Source: Microcaldota archaeon | GTDB taxonomy: Archaea > Micrarchaeota > Micrarchaeia > Micrarchaeales > Micrarchaeaceae | Reading direction: 5' to 3' | Assembly (NCBI GenBank): GCA_027365815.1 | Contig: DAHXLV010000007.1 | Coordinates: 1-22,072 of the forward strand | DNA: 22,072 bases | Part shown: positions 1 to 6,569 of the stretch, piece by piece | Position numbering within the stretch: position 1 is the first letter of the stretch | Layout: each line of letters starts with the position of its first letter | Notes under the pieces: model-generated | The model's input: the letters and a program-made list of their open reading frames with translations, nothing else | What the model was told of the DNA's origin: nothing | Database searches by the model: none | Made by a program: the position numbers and the translations under genes

Positions 1-437
1 ATGCAGTGCGTGTCGATTGCCATACCCTCGTTGACATTGAACGCATTCGATATCACCACATTTGCGGTTTTCCTGCCTACGCCAGGCAGCATTGTGAGTT
101 CCGCTATAGTATTCGGTACCTTGTCGTGAAAATGTTCGTGCAGCATCTTTGCAGTTCCAACCACGTGCTTGGCCTTAACCCTGTAGAAGCCCAATGTCTT
201 CACATACGGGTAGAGCTGCTCTGGACTCAGCTTTGCCATGCTCTTCGGGTTTGGAAACCTCCTGAAGAGCGCAGGGGTTGCCTTGTCTACCTGTGCGTCT
301 GTTGTCTGCGCGGAAAGGATCGTCGCGACCAGGAGCTCCCACGGGTTTGAATGGCTGAGGGAGGTCCTCATCTCCTCTGGATACCTCTTCTTCAGCCTGC
401 GAAGCACCAACTCGATGCTTTTTTCCGCCCCGCTCAT
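1..437 (-). CDS. nth: Endonuclease III (Nth), N-terminal part, cut by window edge
   Basis: Base-excision DNA glycosylase/AP lyase that removes oxidised pyrimidines. The 145 visible residues read from an ATG at 437 and run off the left edge. Visible motifs are ILSAQTTDAQV (residues 40-50), the helix-hairpin-helix LPGVGRKTANVV (117-128) with the presumed catalytic lysine K123, and IDTH (141-144) with the presumed catalytic aspartate D142. The C-terminal Fe-S cluster region lies outside the window. The ATG lies about 25-30 nt from a TATA-like element at 461-472, so the message is probably leaderless. It is divergent from the Nudix gene at 488, and endonuclease Q follows that gene, making a DNA-maintenance neighbourhood. 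Family assignment is firm; substrate range is inferred from the family. Confidence 0.93.
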   Translation of the reverse strand, partial: MSGAEKSIELVLRRLKKRYPEEMRTSLSHSNPWELLVATILSAQTTDAQVDKATPALFRRFPNPKSMAKLSPEQLYPYVKTLGFYRVKAKHVVGTAKMLHEHFHDKVPNTIAELTMLPGVGRKTANVVISNAFNVNEGMAIDTHC

Positions 438-460
438 TCTATCGCTAGATAAGATATTGC

Positions 461-472
461 TAAATATTTATA
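461..472. promoter_or_regulatory. Shared divergent TATA element between nth and Nudix gene
   Basis: TAAATATTTATA lies in the 50-nt gap between two divergent start codons (437 minus, 488 plus). It reads as TATA-like in both directions. The distance to the minus start fits a leaderless transcript well. The plus start is slightly too close, so the plus gene may use the AT-rich stretch at 448-460 instead. Inferred from sequence spacing only. Confidence 0.5.
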
Positions 473-487
473 GCCCTTCATAAGTCT

Positions 488-976
488 ATGGTTGATGATC
501 TCCACGGCGATGCGCCAAAGGAAAAGAAGTGCATAGTCGCAGGATGCCTCGTTATAAAAGGCGGAAAGGTACTGTTGCTCAATCACGCCAAGATAGGCGC
601 ATGGCTGCCTCCCGGCGGGCACATGGAAGGGGACGAGTTCCCCTACGAAACTGCTTTGCGCGAGACCAAAGAGGAGACAGGGCTTGACGTGGAGCTCATA
701 CACGAGGATGCGGGAATGCACAGGGATGACCTGGCGTACACCCTGGACAACCCGTTTACCATAATGCACGAGCGTGTGCCATACAAGACCAAGCCGCCGC
801 ATATACACTTTGACATGATATATATCGCAAAGGTAGTCGGCGGCACGCTGAATTTCAACAAAGAAAGCACAGGGATTGGGTGGTTTGGCCCCGAAGAGCT
901 GAAAACGCTGGACACGCTGCCTAACGTGCGCCGCGTCGCGCTTGACGCTCTGGAAAAGTACGGCCGCAAACTTTAG
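488..976 (+). CDS. Nudix hydrolase
   Basis: A 162-residue Nudix protein that should hydrolyse a nucleoside diphosphate linked to another moiety. The Nudix box is complete at residues 44-66: G44, E50, R58-E59, E62-E63, G65, which matches GX5EX7REUXEEXGU except that the first hydrophobic position is T60. The metal-binding REXXEE core is intact. The approach LLLNHAKIGAWLPPGG and the later PHIHFDMIYIA resemble housekeeping MutT/NUDT-like pyrophosphatases. The substrate cannot be read from sequence; nucleotide-pool cleaning is attractive because endonuclease III lies upstream and endonuclease Q directly downstream. The ATG at 488 gives the expected short N-terminus. The stop at 974-976 touches the next gene, so the two are probably co-transcribed. 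Confidence 0.9.
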   Translation: MVDDLHGDAPKEKKCIVAGCLVIKGGKVLLLNHAKIGAWLPPGGHMEGDEFPYETALRETKEETGLDVELIHEDAGMHRDDLAYTLDNPFTIMHERVPYKTKPPHIHFDMIYIAKVVGGTLNFNKESTGIGWFGPEELKTLDTLPNVRRVALDALEKYGRKL

Positions 977-984
977 TGATCCAT

Positions 985-2235
985 ATGGAGATAATAGCAG
1001 ACCTGCATATCCACTCAAGGTTCGCCATGGCGTGCAGCGGCGCCATCAACGTGCCAGGCATAGAGGAAACCGCCGTGCAGAAAGGAATCAGCCTGATAAG
1101 CACCGGGGATTTCACGCATCCTCTATGGCTAAAGGAGCTGAAAGAGGGGCTCGAGCCAGCAGAGCCTGGCCTTTTCAAGGCAAAGGGATCCGCAAGCAAT
1201 GTACGATTTGTATTGGGCAGCGAGGTATCCACCGTATTCAACCAGGCTGGAAAGCAGAGGAGAATACACCACTGCATGCTCGCGCCAAGCTTCGAGGCTG
1301 TTGACGCTATAAACGAGAGGCTCTCAAAGCGTGGCGATTTGACGTCCGACGGCCGCCCGCAGGTATCCATGTCCGCAGCCGAGCTTGTAGAAGAGTTGCT
1401 TAAAGCCGATAGCAGCACGTTCGTATTCCCGGCGCACGCGTGGACGCCGTACTTCGGGGTCTTCGGTGCGCTTTCTGGCGTAGAATCCATGAAAGAGGCG
1501 TATGAAGATCAGGAGAAGCACATATACGCGTTGGAAACCGGGCTGTCAAGCGACCCTGCCATGAACTGGAGGATCTCTGCACTTGACAGATACTCCCTAC
1601 TGTCGAACAGCGACATGCACTCGCTTCCAAAGATAGGGCGCGAGATGAACGTGTTCGACCTCGATGCGCCATCCTATGGCGGCCTGATAAGCGCGATTAA
1701 GGGCAAAGACCGTAAACGGTTCAGCAAGACGGTCGAGTTCTTCCCGGAAGAGGGCAAGTACCATTTCGACGGGCACAGGCAGTGCATGGTGTCGATAGAT
1801 CCTGACAAGCAGAAATCGGTAACAAGGTGCCCCGTGTGCGGCGGAAAAATCCTGGCTGGCGTCCTACACAGGATAAGCCAGTTCGCCGATCGCGAGCCGG
1901 GATACGTGCCAAAGAACAGCATACCCTATGTGAGGGCTGTGCCGCTCATGGAGGTAATCGCGTACGTGACAAGGAAGGCACCCACCAGCGTGTCCGTCTC
2001 AAAGGCGTATTCCGAGATGATTGCTAAACTGGGCACGGAATATAGCATACTGGTCGACCAAAGCCCCGAAAGGATATCAGAGGCTGCCGGTGAGGAGATG
2101 GCGCACGCGATAATGAACGTGCGCGACGGGAACATCACCATAGAGCCAGGCTACGCTGGCGTATTCGGAAAAATAGACCTTCTAAACCGCGACAAGGGCA
2201 AAAAGGAGCGTGGCTTGAAGCAGAAGATGCTATGA
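985..2235 (+). CDS. Endonuclease Q (EndoQ), PHP-domain DNA repair nuclease
   Basis: EndoQ nicks DNA 5' of deaminated bases (uracil, hypoxanthine, xanthine) and AP sites in archaea. At 416 aa the length fits the family. Likely metal ligands of the PHP fold are visible: DLHIH (H8, H10), E80 in GSEV, H95/H96, H151 in PAHAWTP, and D210/H212 in NSDMH. A C-terminal zinc site follows, with H264, C267, C282 and C285 (HRQC...CPVC). It replaces one expected cysteine with histidine. I chose the ATG at 985 because the protein then starts MEIIADLHIH and a GTGAT ribosome-binding site lies at 976-980. An in-frame GTG at 976, overlapping the Nudix stop, would add three residues. It is tightly coupled to the Nudix gene. 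Motif content and order support EndoQ over other PHP proteins. Confidence 0.88.
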   Translation: MEIIADLHIHSRFAMACSGAINVPGIEETAVQKGISLISTGDFTHPLWLKELKEGLEPAEPGLFKAKGSASNVRFVLGSEVSTVFNQAGKQRRIHHCMLAPSFEAVDAINERLSKRGDLTSDGRPQVSMSAAELVEELLKADSSTFVFPAHAWTPYFGVFGALSGVESMKEAYEDQEKHIYALETGLSSDPAMNWRISALDRYSLLSNSDMHSLPKIGREMNVFDLDAPSYGGLISAIKGKDRKRFSKTVEFFPEEGKYHFDGHRQCMVSIDPDKQKSVTRCPVCGGKILAGVLHRISQFADREPGYVPKNSIPYVRAVPLMEVIAYVTRKAPTSVSVSKAYSEMIAKLGTEYSILVDQSPERISEAAGEEMAHAIMNVRDGNITIEPGYAGVFGKIDLLNRDKGKKERGLKQKML

Positions 2236-2571
2236 CTATGCCGTGCTTGCTGTCCTAGCGTGCGGTGCCTCACGGCGCATGCCAATGGGCATCGGGATCC
2301 TGCTTATGATCTCGAAAAGGCCATTCAGTCCCTTTTCGTCTGCATTCGCCAGCGCCTGCCTGACATGCGCGATGTCATCATCGCTCACAGGCTTCGTTCC
2401 GGCAGTTATAGAGTAATGCTGCACCGACGGGTCTATATCCAGCCTCCAGAAATACTCATGCAGCTTAACTCGCAGCTCTGGGCTTGTCGCCATGCTGATG
2501 AATTTTTCGACAAGGTAATTCACCTTTTCGCGCCTGGCAGCGGCCTGTGCGTCTTCGGTTCTTGGCATCAT
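2236..2571 (-). CDS. Hypothetical protein, 111 aa
   Basis: I do not recognise this protein. It is a soluble, probably helical 111-residue protein that starts with two adjacent methionine codons (2571 and 2568). The N-terminal half is charged (EKVNYLVEKFISMATSPELR), then HEYFWRLDIDPSVQHYSI, then a D/A-rich helix and a basic tail. A TATA-like TTTTTATCC at 2605-2613 (minus) is suitably placed for a short-leader transcript. Its stop abuts the endonuclease Q stop with no gap, so the two genes converge end to end. The opposite strand also stays open here, but its translation lacks a promoter and looks less protein-like. No signal peptide or membrane segment is seen. Confidence 0.65.
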   Translation of the reverse strand: MMPRTEDAQAAARREKVNYLVEKFISMATSPELRVKLHEYFWRLDIDPSVQHYSITAGTKPVSDDDIAHVRQALANADEKGLNGLFEIISRIPMPIGMRREAPHARTASTA

Positions 2572-2631
2572 ATAATCCCCACGGGTAAGCGTTTAACCCA
2601 AAAAGGATAAAAATGCTTCGTTCAGCTGCTG

Positions 2632-2964
2632 TTATCTGACGCCAAAAACTGCGCCTATCCTGGCATGCCTGCTCCTGAACTTCAACTGCTCCAATGCTGC
2701 CATTATCCTGCCATAGTGCTTCATGGCCGTCAGGGTCATAAATATTACAGTTATGATCCCCATCTCTGCAAGCACCAGGTCGCCGCTTATCGCAAGCATT
2801 ACCGAAGAGAATGCCGCCCTCTTAAGGACAAGGAAAGATGCGAGTGCAACGATGAAATCGAGCGCGACCGATATGTATGCAAGCTTCTCGAGGAGCTTCT
2901 CCATCCTCTTTACCCTCATGTGGTCGCTGTAGTACAATCCAATCAACTGCCGGTCTCTAATCAA
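2632..2964 (-). CDS. Small membrane protein, hypothetical
   Basis: A protein of up to 110 aa with a charged N-terminus (HMRVKRMEKLLEKL), two clear hydrophobic segments (about residues 28-48 and 52-82), and a basic C-terminus. This predicts a two-helix inner-membrane protein with both ends cytoplasmic. The family is not recognised. The start is uncertain. The longest reading uses TTG at 2964, but a TATA-like ACTTTAAAAA at 2972-2981 would place transcription start near 2951, favouring TTG at 2946 or ATG at 2919. The conserved-looking stretch GLYYSDHMRV argues that translation begins upstream of 2919. It is divergent from the Yip1-like membrane protein. Confidence 0.55.
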   Translation of the reverse strand: MIRDRQLIGLYYSDHMRVKRMEKLLEKLAYISVALDFIVALASFLVLKRAAFSSVMLAISGDLVLAEMGIITVIFMTLTAMKHYGRIMAALEQLKFRSRHARIGAVFGVR

Positions 2965-3035
2965 AGCGCATACTTTAAAAAGGTAACACCCCCTGGTGAC
3001 TAGCGGAAGTTTTGGTTACGCGGCAACGAACACTG

Positions 3036-3044
3036 TATTTTAAA
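3036..3044 (+). promoter_or_regulatory. TATA box for Yip1-like gene
   Basis: TATTTTAAA is centred about 32 nt before the ATG at 3072, predicting a leader of only about 6 nt. It supports that ATG over in-frame starts further upstream, which lie too close to or before the box. Confidence 0.55.
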
Positions 3045-3071
3045 CCTTGGCAATGCTATACAATCGGTTTT

Positions 3072-3701
3072 ATGGGATACACGGATACGCTTGGGAAGGC
3101 ATTAAGGGTTTTTCTAAACCCTAAAGCTGCAACTTCAAATAGCATGAGCGTAGGCGATTCGCTCAAGTTCTACTACAAACTGATGCCGATACCGCTAGTG
3201 CTGGGCCTGATAGTCAGCTTCCTGGTCGCGAAGTTCATAGCGCCGCTGGCTGGCTACGGCATCGTAGCCATGATAGCGGTCTACTTCATAATCGGTTTCC
3301 CGCTAGGCATCATCATAGACGGCGGAATATACCATGTGATAATAGGTAAGCTCTTCAAGCTATACCGCGGCAACTACTCCAGAATCACCACGGCTTTCGC
3401 ATATTCAATCATTCCCATGCTATTCACCGGATGGCTGTCGCTCCCGCTGATCGCGAGCGCAGGCGGGCACATGCACGCAGTTACGATAAGCTTGGCGTAT
3501 GCTGCTGGCGTAGTGCTTGTCGCGATATTCTCAATATGGTCTTTTGTGACGCTGCTGTTCGGGCTGTCAAACCAGCTCAAGATTAGCAAGCTCAAGGCAT
3601 TCGGCACGCTGCTGCTTAACTGGCTCATCGTCTTGGTGATAACCTTTGCAATAGTGTTCACCTTCGGGGTCGCCTTCCTGGGATCAGCAGGAGCGCTATG
3701 A
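3072..3701 (+). CDS. Yip1-like integral membrane protein
   Basis: A 209-aa polytopic membrane protein. Hydrophobic segments lie near residues 38-60, 65-90, 110-135, 140-165 and 182-205. The soluble N-terminus (MGYTDTLGKALRVFLNPKAA) has the F-L-N-P signature seen before the first helix in Yip1/DUF1282-type proteins. Family members are multi-pass membrane proteins without a defined enzymatic activity; the archaeal role is unknown. I chose ATG 3072 because the TATA box at 3036-3044 predicts initiation just upstream and because the preceding 20 codons are not membrane-protein-like. The family call is moderate and rests on topology and the N-terminal motif. Confidence 0.65.
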   Translation: MGYTDTLGKALRVFLNPKAATSNSMSVGDSLKFYYKLMPIPLVLGLIVSFLVAKFIAPLAGYGIVAMIAVYFIIGFPLGIIIDGGIYHVIIGKLFKLYRGNYSRITTAFAYSIIPMLFTGWLSLPLIASAGGHMHAVTISLAYAAGVVLVAIFSIWSFVTLLFGLSNQLKISKLKAFGTLLLNWLIVLVITFAIVFTFGVAFLGSAGAL

Positions 3702-3729
3702 GCGCGCATGGCGCAGGGCAAAAGATACC

Positions 3730-3757
3730 TTTAAAATACTCGTTGCAGATAATATAT
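3730..3757 (+). promoter_or_regulatory. Two TATA-like elements before the ribosomal protein genes
   Basis: TTTAAAATA (3730-3738) and ATAATATAT (3749-3757) precede uL30. The distal one predicts a leader of about 27 nt, the proximal one about 8 nt. Either could drive the L30-L15 run. Confidence 0.45.
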
Positions 3758-3786
3758 GGTAAAGGGCATCAGGAAGTGCGTGTTTT

Positions 3787-4209
3787 ATGCCAGATCAGTT
3801 GAACAACAAGATAATCGCGGCAATCAGAGTGCGCGGCAGGGTCAATGTCAGGCACAACATAGCGGAGACGCTAAACAGGCTTAGGCTAAAGAGGGTGAAT
3901 AACTGCGTCCTGATAAAGATGGACGACTCTTACTACGGCATGATAAAGGAGTGCAGCAACTACATAACATACGGCGAGGTGAACGAGCAGGTGCTCGGCA
4001 AGCTGGTGAATAGCGCCGGCATCAAGGCAGACCCTAAAGAGATACTCGAGGGCAAGTACGACATGAAGGAGCTCAGGAAAAGCCTGCCCATCAGGCTGCA
4101 CCCGCCAAGGAAGGGCTACAGGAGCATAAAGAGAAATGTCAAGCAGGGGGGCGCACTCGGCTACATGGGCCCCGGCATAAACGGCCTCATACAGCGAATG
4201 GTGAAATGA
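3787..4209 (+). CDS. rpl30: 50S ribosomal protein L30 (uL30)
   Basis: Large-subunit ribosomal protein that binds 23S rRNA. The 140-aa length matches the long archaeal/eukaryotic (L7-like) form, not the 60-aa bacterial one. Diagnostic segments are IAAIRVRGRVNVR (residues 11-23), RLKRVNNCVLI (33-43), ITYGEVNEQVL, and the C-terminal RLHPPRKGYRSIKR followed by GGALGYMGPGINGLI. An eight-residue extension precedes the usual start (IAAIRVRG). The stop overlaps the L15 start by ATGA, indicating translational coupling. In most archaea L18 and S5 precede L30, but here a Yip1-like gene does. Confidence 0.97.
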   Translation: MPDQLNNKIIAAIRVRGRVNVRHNIAETLNRLRLKRVNNCVLIKMDDSYYGMIKECSNYITYGEVNEQVLGKLVNSAGIKADPKEILEGKYDMKELRKSLPIRLHPPRKGYRSIKRNVKQGGALGYMGPGINGLIQRMVK

Positions 4210-4610
4210 TGGTAGTAAGGAAGCAGAAGCGCAACAGGAAGTACTACGGCACCAGGCGCTGGGGAGTCGGCAACATAAAGAACGCCAGGGGCGCAGGAGA
4301 CCGCGGCGGAGTTGGACGGGCAGGATCGAGGAAGCACAACTTCACATACATGACCTCGAAGGCCAGGGAAGAGATGCACAAGAAGGGATTCCATCCGTGG
4401 AACAGGAGCAGGCTGGATGAGATAACGCTGATGCAGGTGAGCAGCATGGCAAAGGCCAAGGGCGCGGCGGAGATAGAGCTGCGCAACTGCAAGGTCCTCA
4501 GCAACGGGTCCCTGAGCGCGCCAGTGAAGATAAAGGCTGCCGGATTCTCCAAGGCAGCAGTGGAGAAGATAAAGGCGGCAGGCGGGGAGGCAATAGTCAT
4601 AGGGCAGTAG
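4206..4610 (+). CDS. rpl15: 50S ribosomal protein L15 (uL15)
   Basis: Ribosomal large-subunit protein. The 134 residues carry the Gly/Arg-rich N-terminal extension (NARGAGDRGGVGRAGSRKHN) that threads into rRNA, then KKGFHPWN, and a C-terminal L15/L18e-like fold ending in IKAAGGEAIVIG. The start overlaps the L30 stop (ATGA). A second ATG at 4209 is equally possible and would shorten the protein by one residue. Archaeal spc operons usually continue from L15 to SecY; here a glycosyltransferase follows after 22 nt. Confidence 0.97.
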   Translation: MMVVRKQKRNRKYYGTRRWGVGNIKNARGAGDRGGVGRAGSRKHNFTYMTSKAREEMHKKGFHPWNRSRLDEITLMQVSSMAKAKGAAEIELRNCKVLSNGSLSAPVKIKAAGFSKAAVEKIKAAGGEAIVIGQ

Positions 4611-4632
4611 CTCATTTTCGGACAGGGTTAGC

Positions 4633-5835
4633 ATGAAGTCACTGAAGATCGCATTTTACACAGATACCTATCTGCCGGCAGTGGATGGCGTAGTCACCTC
4701 GATACTCAACACTAAGGCGGAGCTTGAGAGGAGGGGGCACAAGGTATACGTGTTCACCAGCGGATACAGCATATCTAAGCCGATGGTGGAGATAAGCAGG
4801 CACGTCTATGCGGTGCATGGCGTCAAGTTCAAGAAATACCCGCAGTACAGGCTGGCGCTTTTCCCGTTCCTGTCAGCGTCCAAGCTCAATGAGATAAAAC
4901 CCGACATAATACACGCGCATACGCCATTCATGATGGGCCTGTCAGGCCTGGCGATGGCGAAGATCAACAAGATACCGATTGTCGGTACATTCCACACCTT
5001 TTTCACGCACAAGAGCGTGCTCGCCCAGTACGGAGGGACTAGCCAAATAGCACAGCGCATGATGATAAAGACGGCGTGGCCCTATGCAAGGTTCTTCTTC
5101 AACAAGTGCAATGCGGTGATAGCGCCAAGCGACGCGACAAAGAAGATACTGGAACGCCACAGCGTAGCCAACACCGTCACCGTGCCTAACGGCGTCGACA
5201 CGAAAAGGTTCAACCCCAAGAACAGCGGCGCAGCGATAAGGAAGAGGCTGACGGAAGGAAAGAGGGACAAGGTCGTCCTATATGTCGGCAGGGTGAGCCG
5301 CGAGAAGCGGATAGACGTGATACTCAAGGCAGCGAAGGCGCTGAAGAGGCCGGATGTGAAGTTCGTCTTTGCTGGCACAGGACCAGCGATGCACTACTAC
5401 CAGCACATGGCCATCGACTACGGTCTTCGCGATCAAACCAGGTTCGTCGGATTCGTGAGCCAGGAGGAACTGCCGCGGTACTATGCCGCAGCAGACCTCA
5501 TGTGCACCGCATCGACCTTCGAGACGCAGGGCGTCGTGCTGCTCGAGGCACTCGCCTCAGGGAAGCCGGTTGTCGGGGTCGACCACCTCGCGATAAAGGA
5601 GATAATACGCAATGGGCGCAACGGGGAGAAATTCCCGGTTGGCGACGCAGGCGCGTGCGCAAGGAAGATAGCGAAAGTGCTTGGCAGCCCAAGGTCCTAC
5701 AGGGAAACTGTCAGCACGGCAGAGAGCTACTCTGTTAAAAACGTCACAGATACGTTATTAAATGTATACCAAGAGATAATCACAGGCAACGGTTCCTCAT
5801 ATTTGAATGAAGCGGCGCAGAAGGCGATTGGCTGA
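4633..5835 (+). CDS. GT4-family glycosyltransferase
   Basis: A retaining GT-B glycosyltransferase of 400 aa. The N-terminal acceptor domain begins IAFYTDTYLPAVDGVV (residues 6-21), typical of GT4 enzymes that glycosylate lipids or polysaccharides. HAHTPF (95-100) and GTFHTFF (118-124) follow. The nucleotide-sugar domain holds VPNGVDTKRF (184-193), YVGRVSREKR (217-226) and the E-x7-E motif (E297 and E305 in FETQGVVLLEA). No membrane helix is present, so it is likely cytoplasmic or membrane-peripheral. It resembles diacylglycerol glucosyltransferases and mannosyltransferases; the acceptor is not predictable. It sits in the ribosomal-protein run where secY would be expected. Its stop codon TGA overlaps the proposed start of the next gene. 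Confidence 0.9.
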   Translation: MKSLKIAFYTDTYLPAVDGVVTSILNTKAELERRGHKVYVFTSGYSISKPMVEISRHVYAVHGVKFKKYPQYRLALFPFLSASKLNEIKPDIIHAHTPFMMGLSGLAMAKINKIPIVGTFHTFFTHKSVLAQYGGTSQIAQRMMIKTAWPYARFFFNKCNAVIAPSDATKKILERHSVANTVTVPNGVDTKRFNPKNSGAAIRKRLTEGKRDKVVLYVGRVSREKRIDVILKAAKALKRPDVKFVFAGTGPAMHYYQHMAIDYGLRDQTRFVGFVSQEELPRYYAAADLMCTASTFETQGVVLLEALASGKPVVGVDHLAIKEIIRNGRNGEKFPVGDAGACARKIAKVLGSPRSYRETVSTAESYSVKNVTDTLLNVYQEIITGNGSSYLNEAAQKAIG

Positions 5836-6554
5836 CCGAAAATGAAAGCAGCAGAGTAAACGACCACATAGGGAGCAGGAACGCTACGGCTTCAAACAAC
5901 GGCAGCGCCCCAAACCATGCCAGCACGCTCAACAACCTGATAAAGACCTCTACCGATCCAAAGGTTCAGGAGCTCGGCAGCCAGATTGACGTGCTCAAGA
6001 AGCAACGCTCCGGGCTGGTGGCCAGGATGAGGGAGAGCCAGTACAGGCTGAACTACAAGAAGGCAGAGCAGGAGGCGCTTGCGAAACTCTCAGAGATGGA
6101 GAAGCAGAAGGGCAAAGGCCAGAGCAGGGAGGCGCTCGGCAAGCTGCGCCGCATGAGGCATTCAATAGAGTTCAAGATATCAACCGAATCGCTCTCGCTT
6201 GCGCAGGAGAAGTCCATGGTCAGGAAGATAAACGAACTTAATGCTCAGATAGAGGAAGGGATGAAGCTCGAGAAGCTGGAGAGGAAGCGCGGCCTTGTCA
6301 GCAAGGACATAGAGGAATACCAGGCGGCGCTTACCGGCGTGGTCAAGTCGATAGCAGAACTGGATGCGAAGCTGGACGAGCTCTATTCCGGGATAAGGAA
6401 GGCGCTAGGAATACAGAGGAGAAGGACAAAATCTCCACCGCAGCACAGCGGCGGGCAGAAGCCGCAACCTAAGCAGCAGGAGATAAACCTTGAAGATATA
6501 GTGATAATAAAGAAAAAAGAGGCAAAGCAGGAGCCAAAGGGCCCTGCGGACTGA
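5832..6554 (+). CDS. Coiled-coil protein upstream of aCPSF2-like gene
   Basis: A 240-aa protein dominated by heptad-repeat helices (about residues 45-200 from the proposed start), rich in K, E, R and L. It has a Ser/Asn-rich N-terminal tail and a C-terminal tail RRRTKSPPQHSGGQKPQPK followed by EINLEDIVIIKKKE. It resembles archaeal coiled-coil proteins of unknown role. The start is unusual. The frame is open back to a stop at 5808, with protein-like codons, but contains no ATG, GTG or TTG before GTG 5991. I propose CTG at 5832, which overlaps the glycosyltransferase stop as CTGA. Alternatives are ATG 5842 if one A is missing from the run at 5845-5847, or GTG 5991 (187 aa) cutting into the heptads. 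The aCPSF2-like gene follows 15 nt downstream. Confidence 0.7.
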   Translation: MTENESSRVNDHIGSRNATASNNGSAPNHASTLNNLIKTSTDPKVQELGSQIDVLKKQRSGLVARMRESQYRLNYKKAEQEALAKLSEMEKQKGKGQSREALGKLRRMRHSIEFKISTESLSLAQEKSMVRKINELNAQIEEGMKLEKLERKRGLVSKDIEEYQAALTGVVKSIAELDAKLDELYSGIRKALGIQRRRTKSPPQHSGGQKPQPKQQEINLEDIVIIKKKEAKQEPKGPAD

Positions 6555-6569
6555 AATCTAGTGTTAATG

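Noticed and set aside
6..350. Plus-strand open frame of 114 codons at the left edge
   Set aside because: The minus strand encodes unmistakable endonuclease III motifs over the same bases; the plus frame is a shadow.
5842..5859. Six-codon mini-ORF ATGAAAGCAGCAGAGTAA after the glycosyltransferase
   Set aside because: Too short to call; better explained as out-of-frame sequence within the start of the coiled-coil gene, or as a one-base error.
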